Made by a program: the position numbers and the translations under genes
The notes under the pieces: generated by a model
What the model was told of the DNA's origin: nothing
The model's input: the letters and a program-made list of their open reading frames with translations, nothing else
The model's database searches: none
NCBI GenBank assembly: GCA_963795825.1
Contig: CAWCIW010000001.1
Coordinates: forward strand, 434,001-498,000
Direction: 5' to 3'
Length of the DNA stretch: 64,000 nt
Origin: BOG-908 sp963795825
GTDB taxonomy: Bacteria; Pseudomonadota; Alphaproteobacteria; Acetobacterales; Acetobacteraceae
Shown here: piece after piece, positions 1 to 7,899 of the stretch
How positions within the stretch are numbered: position 1 is the stretch's first letter
Layout of the letters: the number at the start of each line of letters is the position of its first letter

Positions 1-704
1 TCGCGGAGGGTTTTTGCCTGGGCGGCGGCTGTAGCGGCGTTGGTGGCGGCGTCGCGGGCTTCGGTTTCGGCTTGGGTGACCTGGGTTTGGGCTTGGGCGA
101 CCACGCGGTCGAGGGCGGCGGCGCGGGCGGATTGTTCGGAGCGGGCTTGGGTTAGCGTGACGGCTTGGGCGGTGAGGGCCAGGCGGGCGGCGTCGGCTTC
201 GGTTTGGCTGGCGCGGAGTTCGGCGGCCTGGCGGTTCAGGACTATGGCGAGGGTGCGGGTGACGAGCAGGCCCTGGATGGCCTGGGCGGGGCGGATTGGG
301 GCGGCGAGGATTGCGAGTTCGGGGGTGCGTGCGAGGCGCAACAGGGTGGGGAGCAGGGTGTCGAAATCGCGCTGGGCGGCGGCGAGGGCGGTGTTTGCGG
401 TTCGGACGCGGGTTTGGAGGGCGGCCAGGCGGGCGGTGGCGGCGAGCACGCGGGATTCGGTTTGGCGGAGGGCGGCGGTTTGTTGCGCGCTGGCGGCGGC
501 GAGGCGGGCGGCCTGGGCTTGCGCGCCGGCGAGGTCGCGGCTGGCGGTGGCGTGGGCCTGGGTCTGGAGCGTGCGTTGGCGCTCGATATCGGCAAGGCGG
601 GCGGCAGCGTCGGTCGCGGGCGTGGCATAGGCCGCGATCGGAAGAGCCGCGAGCGCCGCCCAGGCGAGGCGGCACTGGTGGCCACCCCGCGACAGCCATA
701 GCAA
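1..704 (-). CDS. EnvC-like murein hydrolase activator (M23 family), N-terminal part
   Basis: Partial gene: the 5' end lies in the window and the 3' end runs off the left edge. The reading frame is open for about 234 codons and has no ATG. The best start is a TTG at 704, inside the repeat arm, followed by a hydrophobic stretch ending AALPIAAYA that looks like a signal peptide. The rest is an Ala/Gln/Arg-rich coiled coil with periodic Q and E, followed by the segment FDTLLPTLLRLARTPEL and the phrase IQGLLVTRTLAIVL. Alphaproteobacterial EnvC/peptidase M23 proteins have these before their LytM domain. In that family the periplasmic coiled coil docks on FtsEX and the LytM domain activates amidases at septation. 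The LytM domain is not in the window, so whether it is catalytic cannot be said. The family call rests on the coiled coil and the LLP-LLRLA motif. Confidence 0.7.
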   Translation of the reverse strand, partial: MLWLSRGGHQCRLAWAALAALPIAAYATPATDAAARLADIERQRTLQTQAHATASRDLAGAQAQAARLAAASAQQTAALRQTESRVLAATARLAALQTRVRTANTALAAAQRDFDTLLPTLLRLARTPELAILAAPIRPAQAIQGLLVTRTLAIVLNRQAAELRASQTEADAARLALTAQAVTLTQARSEQSARAAALDRVVAQAQTQVTQAETEARDAATNAATAAAQAKTLR

Positions 705-748
705 AAGTTTTTTGGTCCTTTTTTCCAAAAAAGGACTGCTTTCTTGCT
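690..748. repeat. Dispersed hairpin repeat, single arm (type A)
   Basis: Single arm in 3' orientation: GCGACAGC-like edge, CAAAAG, then GGTCCTTTTTT-CC-AAAAAAGGAC and CTTGCTTA. It fills the whole gap between the EnvC-like start (TTG 704) and the lipase stop (748). Both codons lie in repeat sequence. Confidence 0.85.
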
Positions 749-1737
749 TATTTCCGCTGCGTATATGCCGCCAGCGGAGGCTCGGCCGCAAGCTTCGGCG
801 CGGCCTGCTCCGCCGCGACAACGGACAGATCGAACGCCGCGAGATGCTGGGCGAAGGTGGCCGGGACCACGCCTGGTTGGAGTGTTTGCAGGCAGACGCT
901 GCGGGGTATGCGCGCGGGGTCGGCGGGGGCGGCGTGATCGAGGGCGTCGATGACCAGCGCATAGCCGACCGGATCGTAGGTGCCCATGGCCAGGTGTTCG
1001 GAGGCGTCGGCGGGGCAGATGGATTGGACGGCGATGTTGGCGCGCTGGCCGGCGCCGGTGTGTAGGGAGGAGCTGCCGGCGGCGTTCAGGTTGGGGACGA
1101 CGATCTCGTCGGCGCGGCTGTAGATGACGGTGTAGGCGATGCCGGCGAAGGTTTCGGCGTAGCTGTTCAGGGCGGCGATGAAGTGAGCGGTGCTGGCTTG
1201 TTGCCAGAAGGCGGCGGGGCAGCTGGCGGTGGCGTAGCAGTCCGTGGCGTCGAGCGTGCCGTGGTTGGAGGGGTCCAGCGCGATCAGTTTGGCGACTAGC
1301 GGGCGCGGGTGTCTGGGCCAGAAGCGGAGGGCCCAGCGGGGGACCATGCCGCCCTGGCTCCAGCCGACTATGGCGATGGGGCGGTGGTTGTCGGCGGCGT
1401 AGAGGGTGCGGATGGCGCCGGTGATGTATTCGCCGGCTTGTTGGATGTCGGCGAGGGCGGAGTCCGGGAGGGTGATGGCGCAGAAGGGGCGGGCGTCGGC
1501 GGCGAAGGCGCGCTCGTAATTCCAGGAGAAGGCGGTCTGCGGGGTGCTGGCGGTGCCTGGGACCAGGAGGATCGGGGGGTGGGCTGGGTTTTTGAGCGAG
1601 CCGGTGCAGGTTAGGGCGGCGGCGATTTCGGTTTGTGGGATTGTGAGGGCAGGGCCGGGGCGGTTCGGTGGGGTGTAGGTGGCGGCATGCGCGGCGGTGG
1701 CGAGCAGGGTGGCGGCTGCGGCGGCGCGGATTTTCAT
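748..1737 (-). CDS. Secreted alpha/beta-hydrolase lipase
   Basis: 329 residues starting at an ATG, with a signal peptide (about 1-19, ending AAHA). The nucleophile elbow GWSQGG is at 125-130 (Ser127). Asp210 in YSRADEIV and His248 in SEHLAM are placed correctly to complete a Ser-Asp-His triad. LLVPGTAST near residue 58 is the usual oxyanion-side loop. Cysteines at 44, 86, 167/173 and 241/282 suggest disulfides in a periplasmic or secreted enzyme. The layout resembles bacterial lipases related to the Candida antarctica lipase B group, which hydrolyse esters or triacylglycerols. The true substrate is not visible. The stop codon is formed by the end of the adjoining repeat arm. Upstream (1738-2019) there is only a paired repeat before the next gene on the same strand. 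Confidence 0.8.
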   Translation of the reverse strand: MKIRAAAAATLLATAAHAATYTPPNRPGPALTIPQTEIAAALTCTGSLKNPAHPPILLVPGTASTPQTAFSWNYERAFAADARPFCAITLPDSALADIQQAGEYITGAIRTLYAADNHRPIAIVGWSQGGMVPRWALRFWPRHPRPLVAKLIALDPSNHGTLDATDCYATASCPAAFWQQASTAHFIAALNSYAETFAGIAYTVIYSRADEIVVPNLNAAGSSSLHTGAGQRANIAVQSICPADASEHLAMGTYDPVGYALVIDALDHAAPADPARIPRSVCLQTLQPGVVPATFAQHLAAFDLSVVAAEQAAPKLAAEPPLAAYTQRK

Positions 1738-1820
1738 GATGTGGCGTTCTCCGTTGGTGTTTTGCCATTCAACGCGGCCGGTGGGGCGGTGGATGCGGGG
1801 TTCCGCGACTTACGGCGGCT

Positions 1821-2005
1821 AGGAAGAAAGCAGTCCTTTTTCGAGAAAAAAGGACCAAAAAGCTTTTGCTCCTACGCTTGCACGACGGCCGAGGCTGCCG
1901 GTGCAGGCGTATCGACTGGCAGGACGGGAGCGGGCGACGGGGCGGGCGTCGGAGCAAAAGCTTTTTGGTCCTTTTTCTCGAAAAAGGACTGCTTTCTTGC
2001 TTGCC
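1821..2005. repeat. Dispersed hairpin repeat, paired arms (A/A)
   Basis: The left arm (1821-1882) and right arm (1945-2005) are near-perfect reverse complements. Each has the CCTTTTT-TCGA-AAAAAGG hairpin plus AAAAAGCTTTTGCTCC. The interior spacer is GC-rich. The unit lies between the lipase start and the desaturase stop, both minus strand. Confidence 0.92.
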
Positions 2006-2019
2006 TGGACGGCTCGACG

Positions 2020-3060
2020 TTACGCGCGCCGGAGGAGACCCGCAGCGCGTACGAAGGGGGTGACGAGCCCGCCGGTTATGGTGTGTGGGCTGGCCTGGCC
2101 GGCTTCCACGCCGAAGGTGAGGTGCTGGCGCGCGGCGGTGGGGATGAGCAGGGTGCCGAACGCCCAGTCGAACACCGCGAGGCCGCTACCGAGGTTGTGG
2201 CCGAAATGCGCAGGGTCCGCCGAGTGGTGGAGCTGGTGATGGGCGGGGCTGCAGAACAGGCGGCCGAGCGGGCCGGTGGCGGCGATCCACATGTGGGAGT
2301 GCTGCAGGTGGCCGACGATGAACAGCACGGCGATGAAGAAGATGTTGGCGCCGTCGAGCGTGAGGCCCTGGCCGGGGCGGCCGGCGAGGTATGCGGCGCA
2401 GGCGCCGGCCGGGGCCATGATGAGCACGCCTATGTTGTAGAACTTGATGCTCTCGACGGGGTGGATGCGGAAGACGGTGAGCGGGGTGAGCGTTTCGGCG
2501 GTGTGGTGGACGCGGTGGAATTCCCAGAACAGGGGGATCTTGTGGCTGAGGAAGTGGTCCAGCCAGTAGGCGAATTCGTAGGCCAGGAACATGATTACGG
2601 CGACGGCGAAGTCGGTGGCGAAAGCGGGTAGGTGAGGGGGTGGGGGCGGGCCGAAGCGGGCGGTGAGGGCATGGGTGACGAAGCCGCCGACGGCGTCGAC
2701 GGAGAACAGCGCCCAGCCGATGAGGGCGCCGGTGGCCAGGTTATTGAGCGCGAAGAAGCCGACATCGGCGCGGGTGGAGGCGCTGTGGGTGAGCCAGCGG
2801 GGGAACAGCGCGCGGCGCAAGAGGCGGAGGGTGAGTGGCCGGGCGGCGGGGCCGCGGTTCGGGCGGCGTCGCAGGGCGATGGTGGTGGCGGCGATGGCGA
2901 GGGCGGCGGCGAGGGAGGCGAGCGAGAACGCCGAGCCGAACGGCAGGAGGAGGGCGCCGGCGGCATGGGCTAGGGCGCGCCATTTGATCGCGAGGACCGG
3001 GAGGGCGGTGAGCACGGCGAGGGTGGTGAACCGGGTTTCCGGCGCGAACAGGCGGCGCAT
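2020..3060 (-). CDS. Sterol desaturase / fatty acid hydroxylase family membrane protein
   Basis: 346 residues, strongly hydrophobic in the first 130 and again around 150-165 and 205-250, giving at least four membrane segments. The diagnostic histidine clusters of the di-iron FA_hydroxylase family are all present: HFLSH at 169-173, HRVHH at 182-186, HLQHSH at 251-256 and HHQLHH at 274-279. Such enzymes hydroxylate or desaturate sterols, carotenoids, sphingoid lipids or hopanoids in the cytoplasmic membrane using O2. The substrate cannot be told from the sequence. The start is the ATG at 3060. The 116 bp to the divergent CDF gene must hold both promoters. The stop lies about 15 bp beyond the right arm of the paired repeat. 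Confidence 0.85.
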   Translation of the reverse strand: MRRLFAPETRFTTLAVLTALPVLAIKWRALAHAAGALLLPFGSAFSLASLAAALAIAATTIALRRRPNRGPAARPLTLRLLRRALFPRWLTHSASTRADVGFFALNNLATGALIGWALFSVDAVGGFVTHALTARFGPPPPPHLPAFATDFAVAVIMFLAYEFAYWLDHFLSHKIPLFWEFHRVHHTAETLTPLTVFRIHPVESIKFYNIGVLIMAPAGACAAYLAGRPGQGLTLDGANIFFIAVLFIVGHLQHSHMWIAATGPLGRLFCSPAHHQLHHSADPAHFGHNLGSGLAVFDWAFGTLLIPTAARQHLTFGVEAGQASPHTITGGLVTPFVRAAGLLRRA

Positions 3061-3176
3061 GGCGGCAGGATAGCATGTTTTCGTTGTGAAGGTGGAGCGA
3101 AAAGCGCGGCGAAGTTTTTTGCGGCCGATGCGGTGAAAAAGGTCTGTTCGGGGTTTTGGTTTGCTAGAAGGCGGGC

Positions 3177-4064
3177 ATGACCAAGGTGATGCGAATCGCC
3201 ACTGCCAGCATCGGCGTGGGGCTGCTGGTGCTGGCGCTGAAGATGGCGGCCTGGCGGGTGACCGGCAGTGCGGCGTTCTATTCGGACGCGCTGGAGACCG
3301 TGGTGAACGTGGCGGCGTCCGGCATCGCGCTGGCGGCGCTGCGGTTTGCGGCCCAGCCGGCGGACGCCAACCATCCGTATGGGCACGACAAGGCGGAGTT
3401 CGTGGCGGCCGTGGTGGAGGGCGTGCTGATCGTGGTGGCCGCGGTCAGTATCCTTGAGCACGCCTGGGGCGCATGGCGCCACCCGCGGGCGCTGCTGGCG
3501 CCGGGGTTGGGGGTGGCACTGAATTTGGCGGCGACCGCGGTGAATGCGGGGTGGGCCTGGGTGCTGTTCGGGGTGGCCAAGCGGGCGCGCTCGCCGGCAT
3601 TGCGGGGGGATGCGCGGCATCTGGCGGGCGATGTGGTGACGTCCTTCGGCGTGGTGGCCGGCGTGGGGCTGGTGTTGGCGACGGGGGTTTTGCGGCTGGA
3701 TGCGGCGGTGGGGGCGGCGACGGCGGTGTATGTTTTGTGGTCCGGGGTGCATCTGATTGGCGAGTTGATGGGGGGGCTGATGGACATGGCGCCGTCCGAC
3801 GACACGGTTGCGCGCATCGAGGCGGTTCTGGTGGCGCAGGGCGGGGGCGCGATCGAGGTGCATGATATCAAGGCAAGGCAGGCGGGGCGGGCGACTTTCG
3901 TGCAGTTCCACCTGGTGGTGCCTGGGGGGATGCGGGTGGATGCGGCGCATGAGATCTGCGACCGGATCGAGGCGGCCTTGCAGCGGGACATGGAGCATCT
4001 GGTGGTGAATATTCATGTGGAGCCGGAGCACAAGGCGAAGCGGGTGGGGGTTGTGGCTTTGTGA
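3177..4064 (+). CDS. Cation diffusion facilitator (CDF) metal efflux transporter
   Basis: 295 residues. N-terminal two thirds have six predicted membrane segments and the C-terminal third is a cytoplasmic ferredoxin-like metal-sensing domain (about 205-290, with HDIKARQAG and a late NIHVEPEH motif). The family signature HPYGHDKAE is at 66-74. The transport-site residues are SDALET in TM2 (Asp37, with Glu40 or Thr41 where FieF/YiiP has Asp49) and HLAGD (HxxxD) in TM5. The family exchanges Zn2+, Fe2+, Co2+ or Mn2+ for protons. The TM2 replacement hints at selectivity other than classical YiiP, but this is inference. The start is the ATG at 3177. It is divergent from the desaturase. What follows is the duplicated leader of the B12 transport genes. 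Confidence 0.88.
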   Translation: MTKVMRIATASIGVGLLVLALKMAAWRVTGSAAFYSDALETVVNVAASGIALAALRFAAQPADANHPYGHDKAEFVAAVVEGVLIVVAAVSILEHAWGAWRHPRALLAPGLGVALNLAATAVNAGWAWVLFGVAKRARSPALRGDARHLAGDVVTSFGVVAGVGLVLATGVLRLDAAVGAATAVYVLWSGVHLIGELMGGLMDMAPSDDTVARIEAVLVAQGGGAIEVHDIKARQAGRATFVQFHLVVPGGMRVDAAHEICDRIEAALQRDMEHLVVNIHVEPEHKAKRVGVVAL

Positions 4065-4082
4065 GTGGGGGGGGCTTTGGTG

Positions 4083-4340
4083 GCGTCGCGCACGATGTTG
4101 GAGAGCGGCGTGCGTATTCTTGCGTGACGTAGGGTGCTTTTTTGGGGCGCGGTGGGGCGGTTGTTTGGGGACAATACGTGTTTTGTTGGTTCGGGAGTCA
4201 CCGGCTTGGCTGTTTTGCATCGCGTCTGGCGATGTTCGCGGGCGGGCTGCGAATCCTTGCGTGATTTGGGTTTTGCATGGTGCGCGGCAGGCCGGTTTTT
4301 TGAGGACGGTCCGTGCTTTGTTTGGTTTGGGAGTTGCTGG
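4083..4340. repeat. Imperfect tandem duplication (about 137-bp period) upstream of btuF
   Basis: Two copies of a non-coding stretch follow each other between the CDF gene and btuF. Shared landmarks recur at an offset of 136-137 bp: GATGTT at 4094 and 4231, TTGCGTGA at 4120 and 4257, a T-run followed by GGGGAC/GAGGAC, and GGGAGT at 4193 and 4329. Identity looks roughly two thirds by hand alignment. No convincing protein or canonical cobalamin riboswitch is seen in 4065-4422. Confidence 0.6.
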
Positions 4341-4422
4341 TATCTGGTTGCAGGCTACAGCATTTGGATTGGTGATGCGCGCGGACGCTGATGCCGCAGG
4401 ACGCTCGTTCTTGTGAGGCGGT

Positions 4423-5253
4423 GTGACTGACGATTCCGGCGGGCTCGGGTCGCGGCGACGTGTGGCGTTTTGGCGGGATGGACGCACGAGTTTGTTGGCA
4501 TTTTTCTGCACCGTCGGCTTATTTGCCTGCTTGCCTGGCTCTGCTGCATTCGCGCGTGCCGGTGTGGTTTCGCTGAATTTGTGCACGGACCAGTTGCTGG
4601 TTTTGCTGGCGCCTGAGCGGGTTTTGGCGTTGGAGCCGTTGGCGCGCGATCCGGCGCTTTCCTTTGTGGCGGCGCGGGCGGCGGCATTTCCGCAGGTGCG
4701 GGCGGATGCGGAGGCGGTATTGGCGTTGCATCCGGAATTGGTGCTGGCCGGGCGGTATGGTGCGCAGGGCACTCTGGCGTTGTTGCGCGCGCGGGGGGTT
4801 CGTGTGGTGCAATTCGACGAGGCGGCGGATTTTGCTGCTGTGGGCTTGCAGGTTGCGCGTATGGCCGATCTTTTGGGGGTGTCGGCGCGCGGGGCGCGTA
4901 TGGTGGCGGCGATGTGGCGCGGGTTGGCGGCGCTGCGTCGGGCGCATGCGGGTTCGGCGGTTTTGTGGGAGGCGGGCGGGTGGAGCGCCGGGCCTGGCAG
5001 TTTCGGCGATGCGGTGTTGCGCGCTGCGGGACTTGCCGATTTGGGGAGCGGCGGACGGATAGGCGTGGAGCGATTGCTGGCGTTGCGGCCGGATATTCTG
5101 GTGACGGAGGCGGCGGCGACGTTTCCGTCGATGGCGACGGATCTGGCCTGGCATCCGGCTTTGGCAGGGATTTCGCGGCGTGTGGTTTCGGCGCCGTTGC
5201 TGGTTTGTGCGGGGCCTTGGAGCGTGGGTGCGGTTGCGGCGCTTGGCAGGTGA
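4423..5253 (+). CDS. btuF: Cobalamin ABC transporter substrate-binding protein (BtuF-like)
   Basis: 276 residues from a GTG start. Residues 1-45 form a long N-region and hydrophobic core ending near AAFARA, a secretion signal. The mature part starts VVSLNLCTDQLLVLLAP, typical of helical-backbone (cluster A-II) metal-chelate binding proteins such as BtuF. Further family features are ALEPLARDP and ALHPELVLAG in the first lobe and RPDILVTEAA in the second. Cobalamin rather than siderophore is inferred from context: permease and ATPase genes follow, then a cob(I)alamin adenosyltransferase, and the nearby TonB receptor has a B12 riboswitch. The stop is 38 bp before the permease start, so the genes are probably cotranscribed. 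Confidence 0.82.
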   Translation: MTDDSGGLGSRRRVAFWRDGRTSLLAFFCTVGLFACLPGSAAFARAGVVSLNLCTDQLLVLLAPERVLALEPLARDPALSFVAARAAAFPQVRADAEAVLALHPELVLAGRYGAQGTLALLRARGVRVVQFDEAADFAAVGLQVARMADLLGVSARGARMVAAMWRGLAALRRAHAGSAVLWEAGGWSAGPGSFGDAVLRAAGLADLGSGGRIGVERLLALRPDILVTEAAATFPSMATDLAWHPALAGISRRVVSAPLLVCAGPWSVGAVAALGR

Positions 5254-5293
5254 CGGCCTGGTTTGCTTGCGTGACGCGGCGCGGGCGTTCGTG

Positions 5294-6262
5294 ATGGCGA
5301 CGGGCGTTATGTGGCCGTTGTCACGAAAGGTCGGGTTGCTTGTTTCCTGCGTGATCGCGTTGGGTGCTGTTTCGCTGTTCGTGGGGGCTGCGGGGATCGG
5401 CGTGCCGGATTGGCTGGTATTCTGGCAGATACGTGTTCCGCGCACGCTGCTTGCTTTGCTGGTGGGTGGCGGGCTTGGCGTATCGGGCGCGGTTCTGCAA
5501 GGCGCTTTGCGGAATCCGCTGGCGGATCCGGGATTGTTGGGGATTGGCGGGTGCGCGGCCTTTGGCGCGGTTGTGGTGTTTTACTGGGGGGTGTCCGCGG
5601 TGGTGCCCTGGGCGTTGCCGGCCGGCGCTTTGCTGGGGGCGGCGATCGGGTGCGCGGTTCTTTTGGGGGCGCTGGGGCGGGGCGTTTCTGCGGGCGCGAT
5701 GATATTGGGCGGCGTGGCGCTCGGGGCGGCGGCGTCTGCGTTCATTGCGCTGGCATTGTCGTTGGCGCCGAACCCGTTTGCGCTGGCCGAAATCACGTTC
5801 TGGCTGATGGGCGGGCTGGAAGATCGCACGCTCGCGCATCTGGCGGTGGCGGCGCCGGTGATGTTGGCGGGATGCGGTTTGCTGTTGTGTTTGGGGCGCC
5901 GGTTGGACGGGTTGAGTTTGGGGGAGGCGACAGCGGCGAGTTTGGGCGTGGCGGTTGGGCCGACGTTGCGCTGGGCCGCACTTGGGGTGAGCCTGGCGGT
6001 GGGCGGTGGCGCTGCGGTGGCGGGCGGGATAGGGTTTGTGGGGTTGGTTGTGCCGCATCTGCTGCGGCCGTGGTTCGGCGCCAGGCCAGGGGGATTATTA
6101 TGGCCGAGTTTACTTGGCGGCGCAGCGTTGTTGCTGATGGCGGATGTTCTGGCGCGGGTGCTGCCGTTGATATTGCCGTTGGCTGGCGAGCCAAGATTGG
6201 GAGTTCTAACCGCAGTGTTGGGCGCGCCATTTTTGGTGGCTATCGCAAGGCGGGCCGCGTGA
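5294..6262 (+). CDS. btuC: Cobalamin ABC transporter permease (BtuC/FecCD family)
   Basis: 322 residues from the ATG at 5294, preceded in frame by a GTG. An upstream extension to 5180 would overlap btuF and lacks family similarity. The protein is almost wholly hydrophobic, fitting the ten helices of FecCD permeases. It has the family hallmarks RVPRTLLALLVGGGLGVSG, the NPLADPGLLGI loop and GGIGFVGLVVPHLLR, which is the L-loop/coupling helix region contacting the ATPase. It forms the inner-membrane pore for vitamin B12. It lies between btuF and the ATPase gene. The 93-bp gap to the ATPase is mostly one repeat arm. Confidence 0.9.
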   Translation: MATGVMWPLSRKVGLLVSCVIALGAVSLFVGAAGIGVPDWLVFWQIRVPRTLLALLVGGGLGVSGAVLQGALRNPLADPGLLGIGGCAAFGAVVVFYWGVSAVVPWALPAGALLGAAIGCAVLLGALGRGVSAGAMILGGVALGAAASAFIALALSLAPNPFALAEITFWLMGGLEDRTLAHLAVAAPVMLAGCGLLLCLGRRLDGLSLGEATAASLGVAVGPTLRWAALGVSLAVGGGAAVAGGIGFVGLVVPHLLRPWFGARPGGLLWPSLLGGAALLLMADVLARVLPLILPLAGEPRLGVLTAVLGAPFLVAIARRAA

Positions 6263-6297
6263 AACGCGTCTGGGTGATGTCGGAGCTTTGCTTCAGA

Positions 6298-6361
6298 GGT
6301 CGCCGACAGGGAGCAAAAGCTTTTTGGTTCTTTTTCTCGAAAAAGAACTGCTTACTTGCTT
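6298..6361. repeat. Dispersed hairpin repeat, single arm (variant with GGTTC/GAAC)
   Basis: Single arm inside the btu operon: CCGACAGGGAGCAAAAGC, then GGTTCTTTTT-CTCG-AAAAAGAAC. Both sides of the stem have changed together (GGTCC to GGTTC, GGAC to GAAC), which keeps base pairing. Its end, CTTGCTT, supplies the TTG start of the next gene. Confidence 0.88.
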
Positions 6362-7036
6362 TCGCTTAGAAGCTTCTCCTTTTCCCTAAGCGGGAAGATC
6401 GTTCTGCACAATGTGGATTTCCGCGCAGGCGCAGGCGAGTTCGTGGCGATCTGCGGGCCGAATGGCGCAGGCAAGACCACACTGCTTCGCGCGCTGGCCG
6501 GCCTGTTGCCGGGCGGCCAGGTTGATGCAAGGCGGGTGGCGTATGTGGAGCAGGGCGCGCGCTGCGCCTGGGGATTGCGCGTGGCTGACGTGGTTGCGTT
6601 GGGACGGATACCGTGGCGCGATGCGGATCGTGCGGCGGTGGATGCGGCGATGTCGGTTTGCGGGGTGCTCGCGCTGGCCGAGCGTCGGGTGGATGAATTG
6701 TCCGGGGGGCAGGCAAGGCGTGTGATGTTGGCTAGGGCTTTGGCGACGCAGGCGGATGTTCTTCTGCTGGACGAGCCGGTGGCGGACCTTGATCCGCGCG
6801 CGATGCATGAGGTTTTGGCGTTGCTTGCGGCGCAGGCGCGAGGCGGGCGTTGCGTGATCGCGGTTTTGCATCAGGTGGAGCTTGCGGCGGCGTATGCGAC
6901 GCGCATGTTGGTTGTGGATAAGGGGTGCATTGTGGCGGATGGGGCGCCGGCGGCGGTGTTGCCGGCCGCGGCGGCGGCATTCGGGATGGCGTTGGATACG
7001 GCGGGCCGGCTGGTGATGGAACAGGGAGAGCATTGA
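6356..7036 (+). CDS. btuD: Cobalamin ABC transporter ATP-binding protein (BtuD-like)
   Basis: 226 residues. The only sensible start in the right place is TTG at 6356, which belongs to the repeat tail. No ATG lies upstream in frame before the family-conserved N-terminus. Walker A GPNGAGKT is at 34-41, the Q-loop glutamine in VEQGAR is near 65, LSGGQ is at 115-119 and Walker B VLLLDEP is at 135-141. The D-loop DLDP and the switch histidine in VLHQVE follow. At 226 residues it is a compact FecE/BtuD-type subunit that powers import through BtuC. Its stop overlaps the start of the adenosyltransferase gene (shared A at 7036), so the two are translationally coupled. Confidence 0.88.
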   Translation: MLSLRSFSFSLSGKIVLHNVDFRAGAGEFVAICGPNGAGKTTLLRALAGLLPGGQVDARRVAYVEQGARCAWGLRVADVVALGRIPWRDADRAAVDAAMSVCGVLALAERRVDELSGGQARRVMLARALATQADVLLLDEPVADLDPRAMHEVLALLAAQARGGRCVIAVLHQVELAAAYATRMLVVDKGCIVADGAPAAVLPAAAAAFGMALDTAGRLVMEQGEH

Positions 7037-7591
7037 TGGTTCGGATCGATCGGGTGGTGACGCGCGGCGGCGATGGCGGGCAGACTTCCTTGGGCGACGG
7101 CACGCGGGTGGGCAAGGATCATCTGCGCGTGGAGGCGTATGGCACCGTGGATGAGGCGAACGCGGCGGTTGGTATTCTTCGTTTGTATAGCACGGAAGAT
7201 GCCGAGGTGGATGGGATGCTGGCGCGCGTGCAGAACGATTTGTTCGATATAGGCGCGGATTTGTGCGTGCCTGGGGCGGCGGGGGATCGGCTGCGCGTGG
7301 GGCCGGGGATGGCGGCGCGGCTGGAGGCGGAGATCGAGGCGGTGAATGCGGGATTGCCGCCGCTGACGAGTTTCATTTTGCCGGGTGGGACGGCTGGCGC
7401 GGCGCACGCGCATCTGGCGCGCACGATCGTTAAGGCGGGCGGAGCGGCGCGTGGTTCGGTTGGCGGCCGACGAGGTGGTTGGTGGCGAGGTTGTAAGGGC
7501 GTTGAACAGGATGAGCGATCTGCTGTTTGTTTTGGGGCGGCGGTTGAATGCGGGTGGGGATGTGTTGTGGGTGCCTGGTGGGGGTGGATGA
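7036..7591 (+). CDS. Cob(I)alamin adenosyltransferase, PduO type (apparent frameshift)
   Basis: The start ATG at 7036 overlaps the btuD stop. The N-terminal half has the PduO signatures VTRGGDGGQTSLGDG and VEAYGTVDEANAAVG, which bind ATP, and a conserved FILPGGT motif. After HLARTI (about 7430) the frame goes out of register. The expected tail (RRAERRVVRLAADEV, then LNRMSDLLFVLGRRLN) continues in the +1 frame and stops at 7591. The original frame runs on as unrelated sequence to 7635. Joined, the protein would be about 184 residues, normal for the family, which transfers adenosyl from ATP to cob(I)alamin. The shift is either a base-calling error or a real inactivation. The operon position after btuFCD supports a role in B12 salvage. 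Confidence 0.8.
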
Positions 7592-7899
7592 GTTTTCGGT
7601 GCGCGGCGCGTGTGTTGGAGTTTGTGACGGTTTAGGTTTCAGTCTTGGCGGTTCTCGCCGAGCGTTGCGCGCGCGCTGACTGGGTGAAGTTCTGGAGCAG
7701 CGTGAGGGAAAGTCCGAGCCCGGTGCGGTATCGCCTGGGACTTGTTGCCGTTGCTGTTCTTGTCGTTGATCAGAATGTCCACAGAAAATGTCGTCGTGCA
7801 GCGTAACTATGATTGCGGCTGCTCACGGGTCCGTGTAGGCGTGTTATCGCGGAAAAGCGGCCGGGTATTTCACCGGTTGTTCAACGGGGTGATTTGATC
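7592..7899. other. Intergenic region without a recognisable gene
   Basis: 308 bp between the adenosyltransferase and the GH26-like gene. It contains short AT-richer stretches such as around 7790-7810 that could be promoter, but no confident motif. No hairpin repeat arm is present here. Confidence 0.5.

Noticed and set aside
242..1768. Long antisense and overlapping ORFs rich in Arg, Pro, Ala or Gly (here and over most genes)
   Set aside because: These are shadow frames of GC-rich coding sequence; their composition is unnatural and family motifs lie in the other frame.
4065..4422. Cobalamin riboswitch upstream of btuF
   Set aside because: The conserved blocks (GCAACTG core and AGCCAGGAGACC box) that are obvious at 11.3 kb are absent here; only a tandem duplication is seen.
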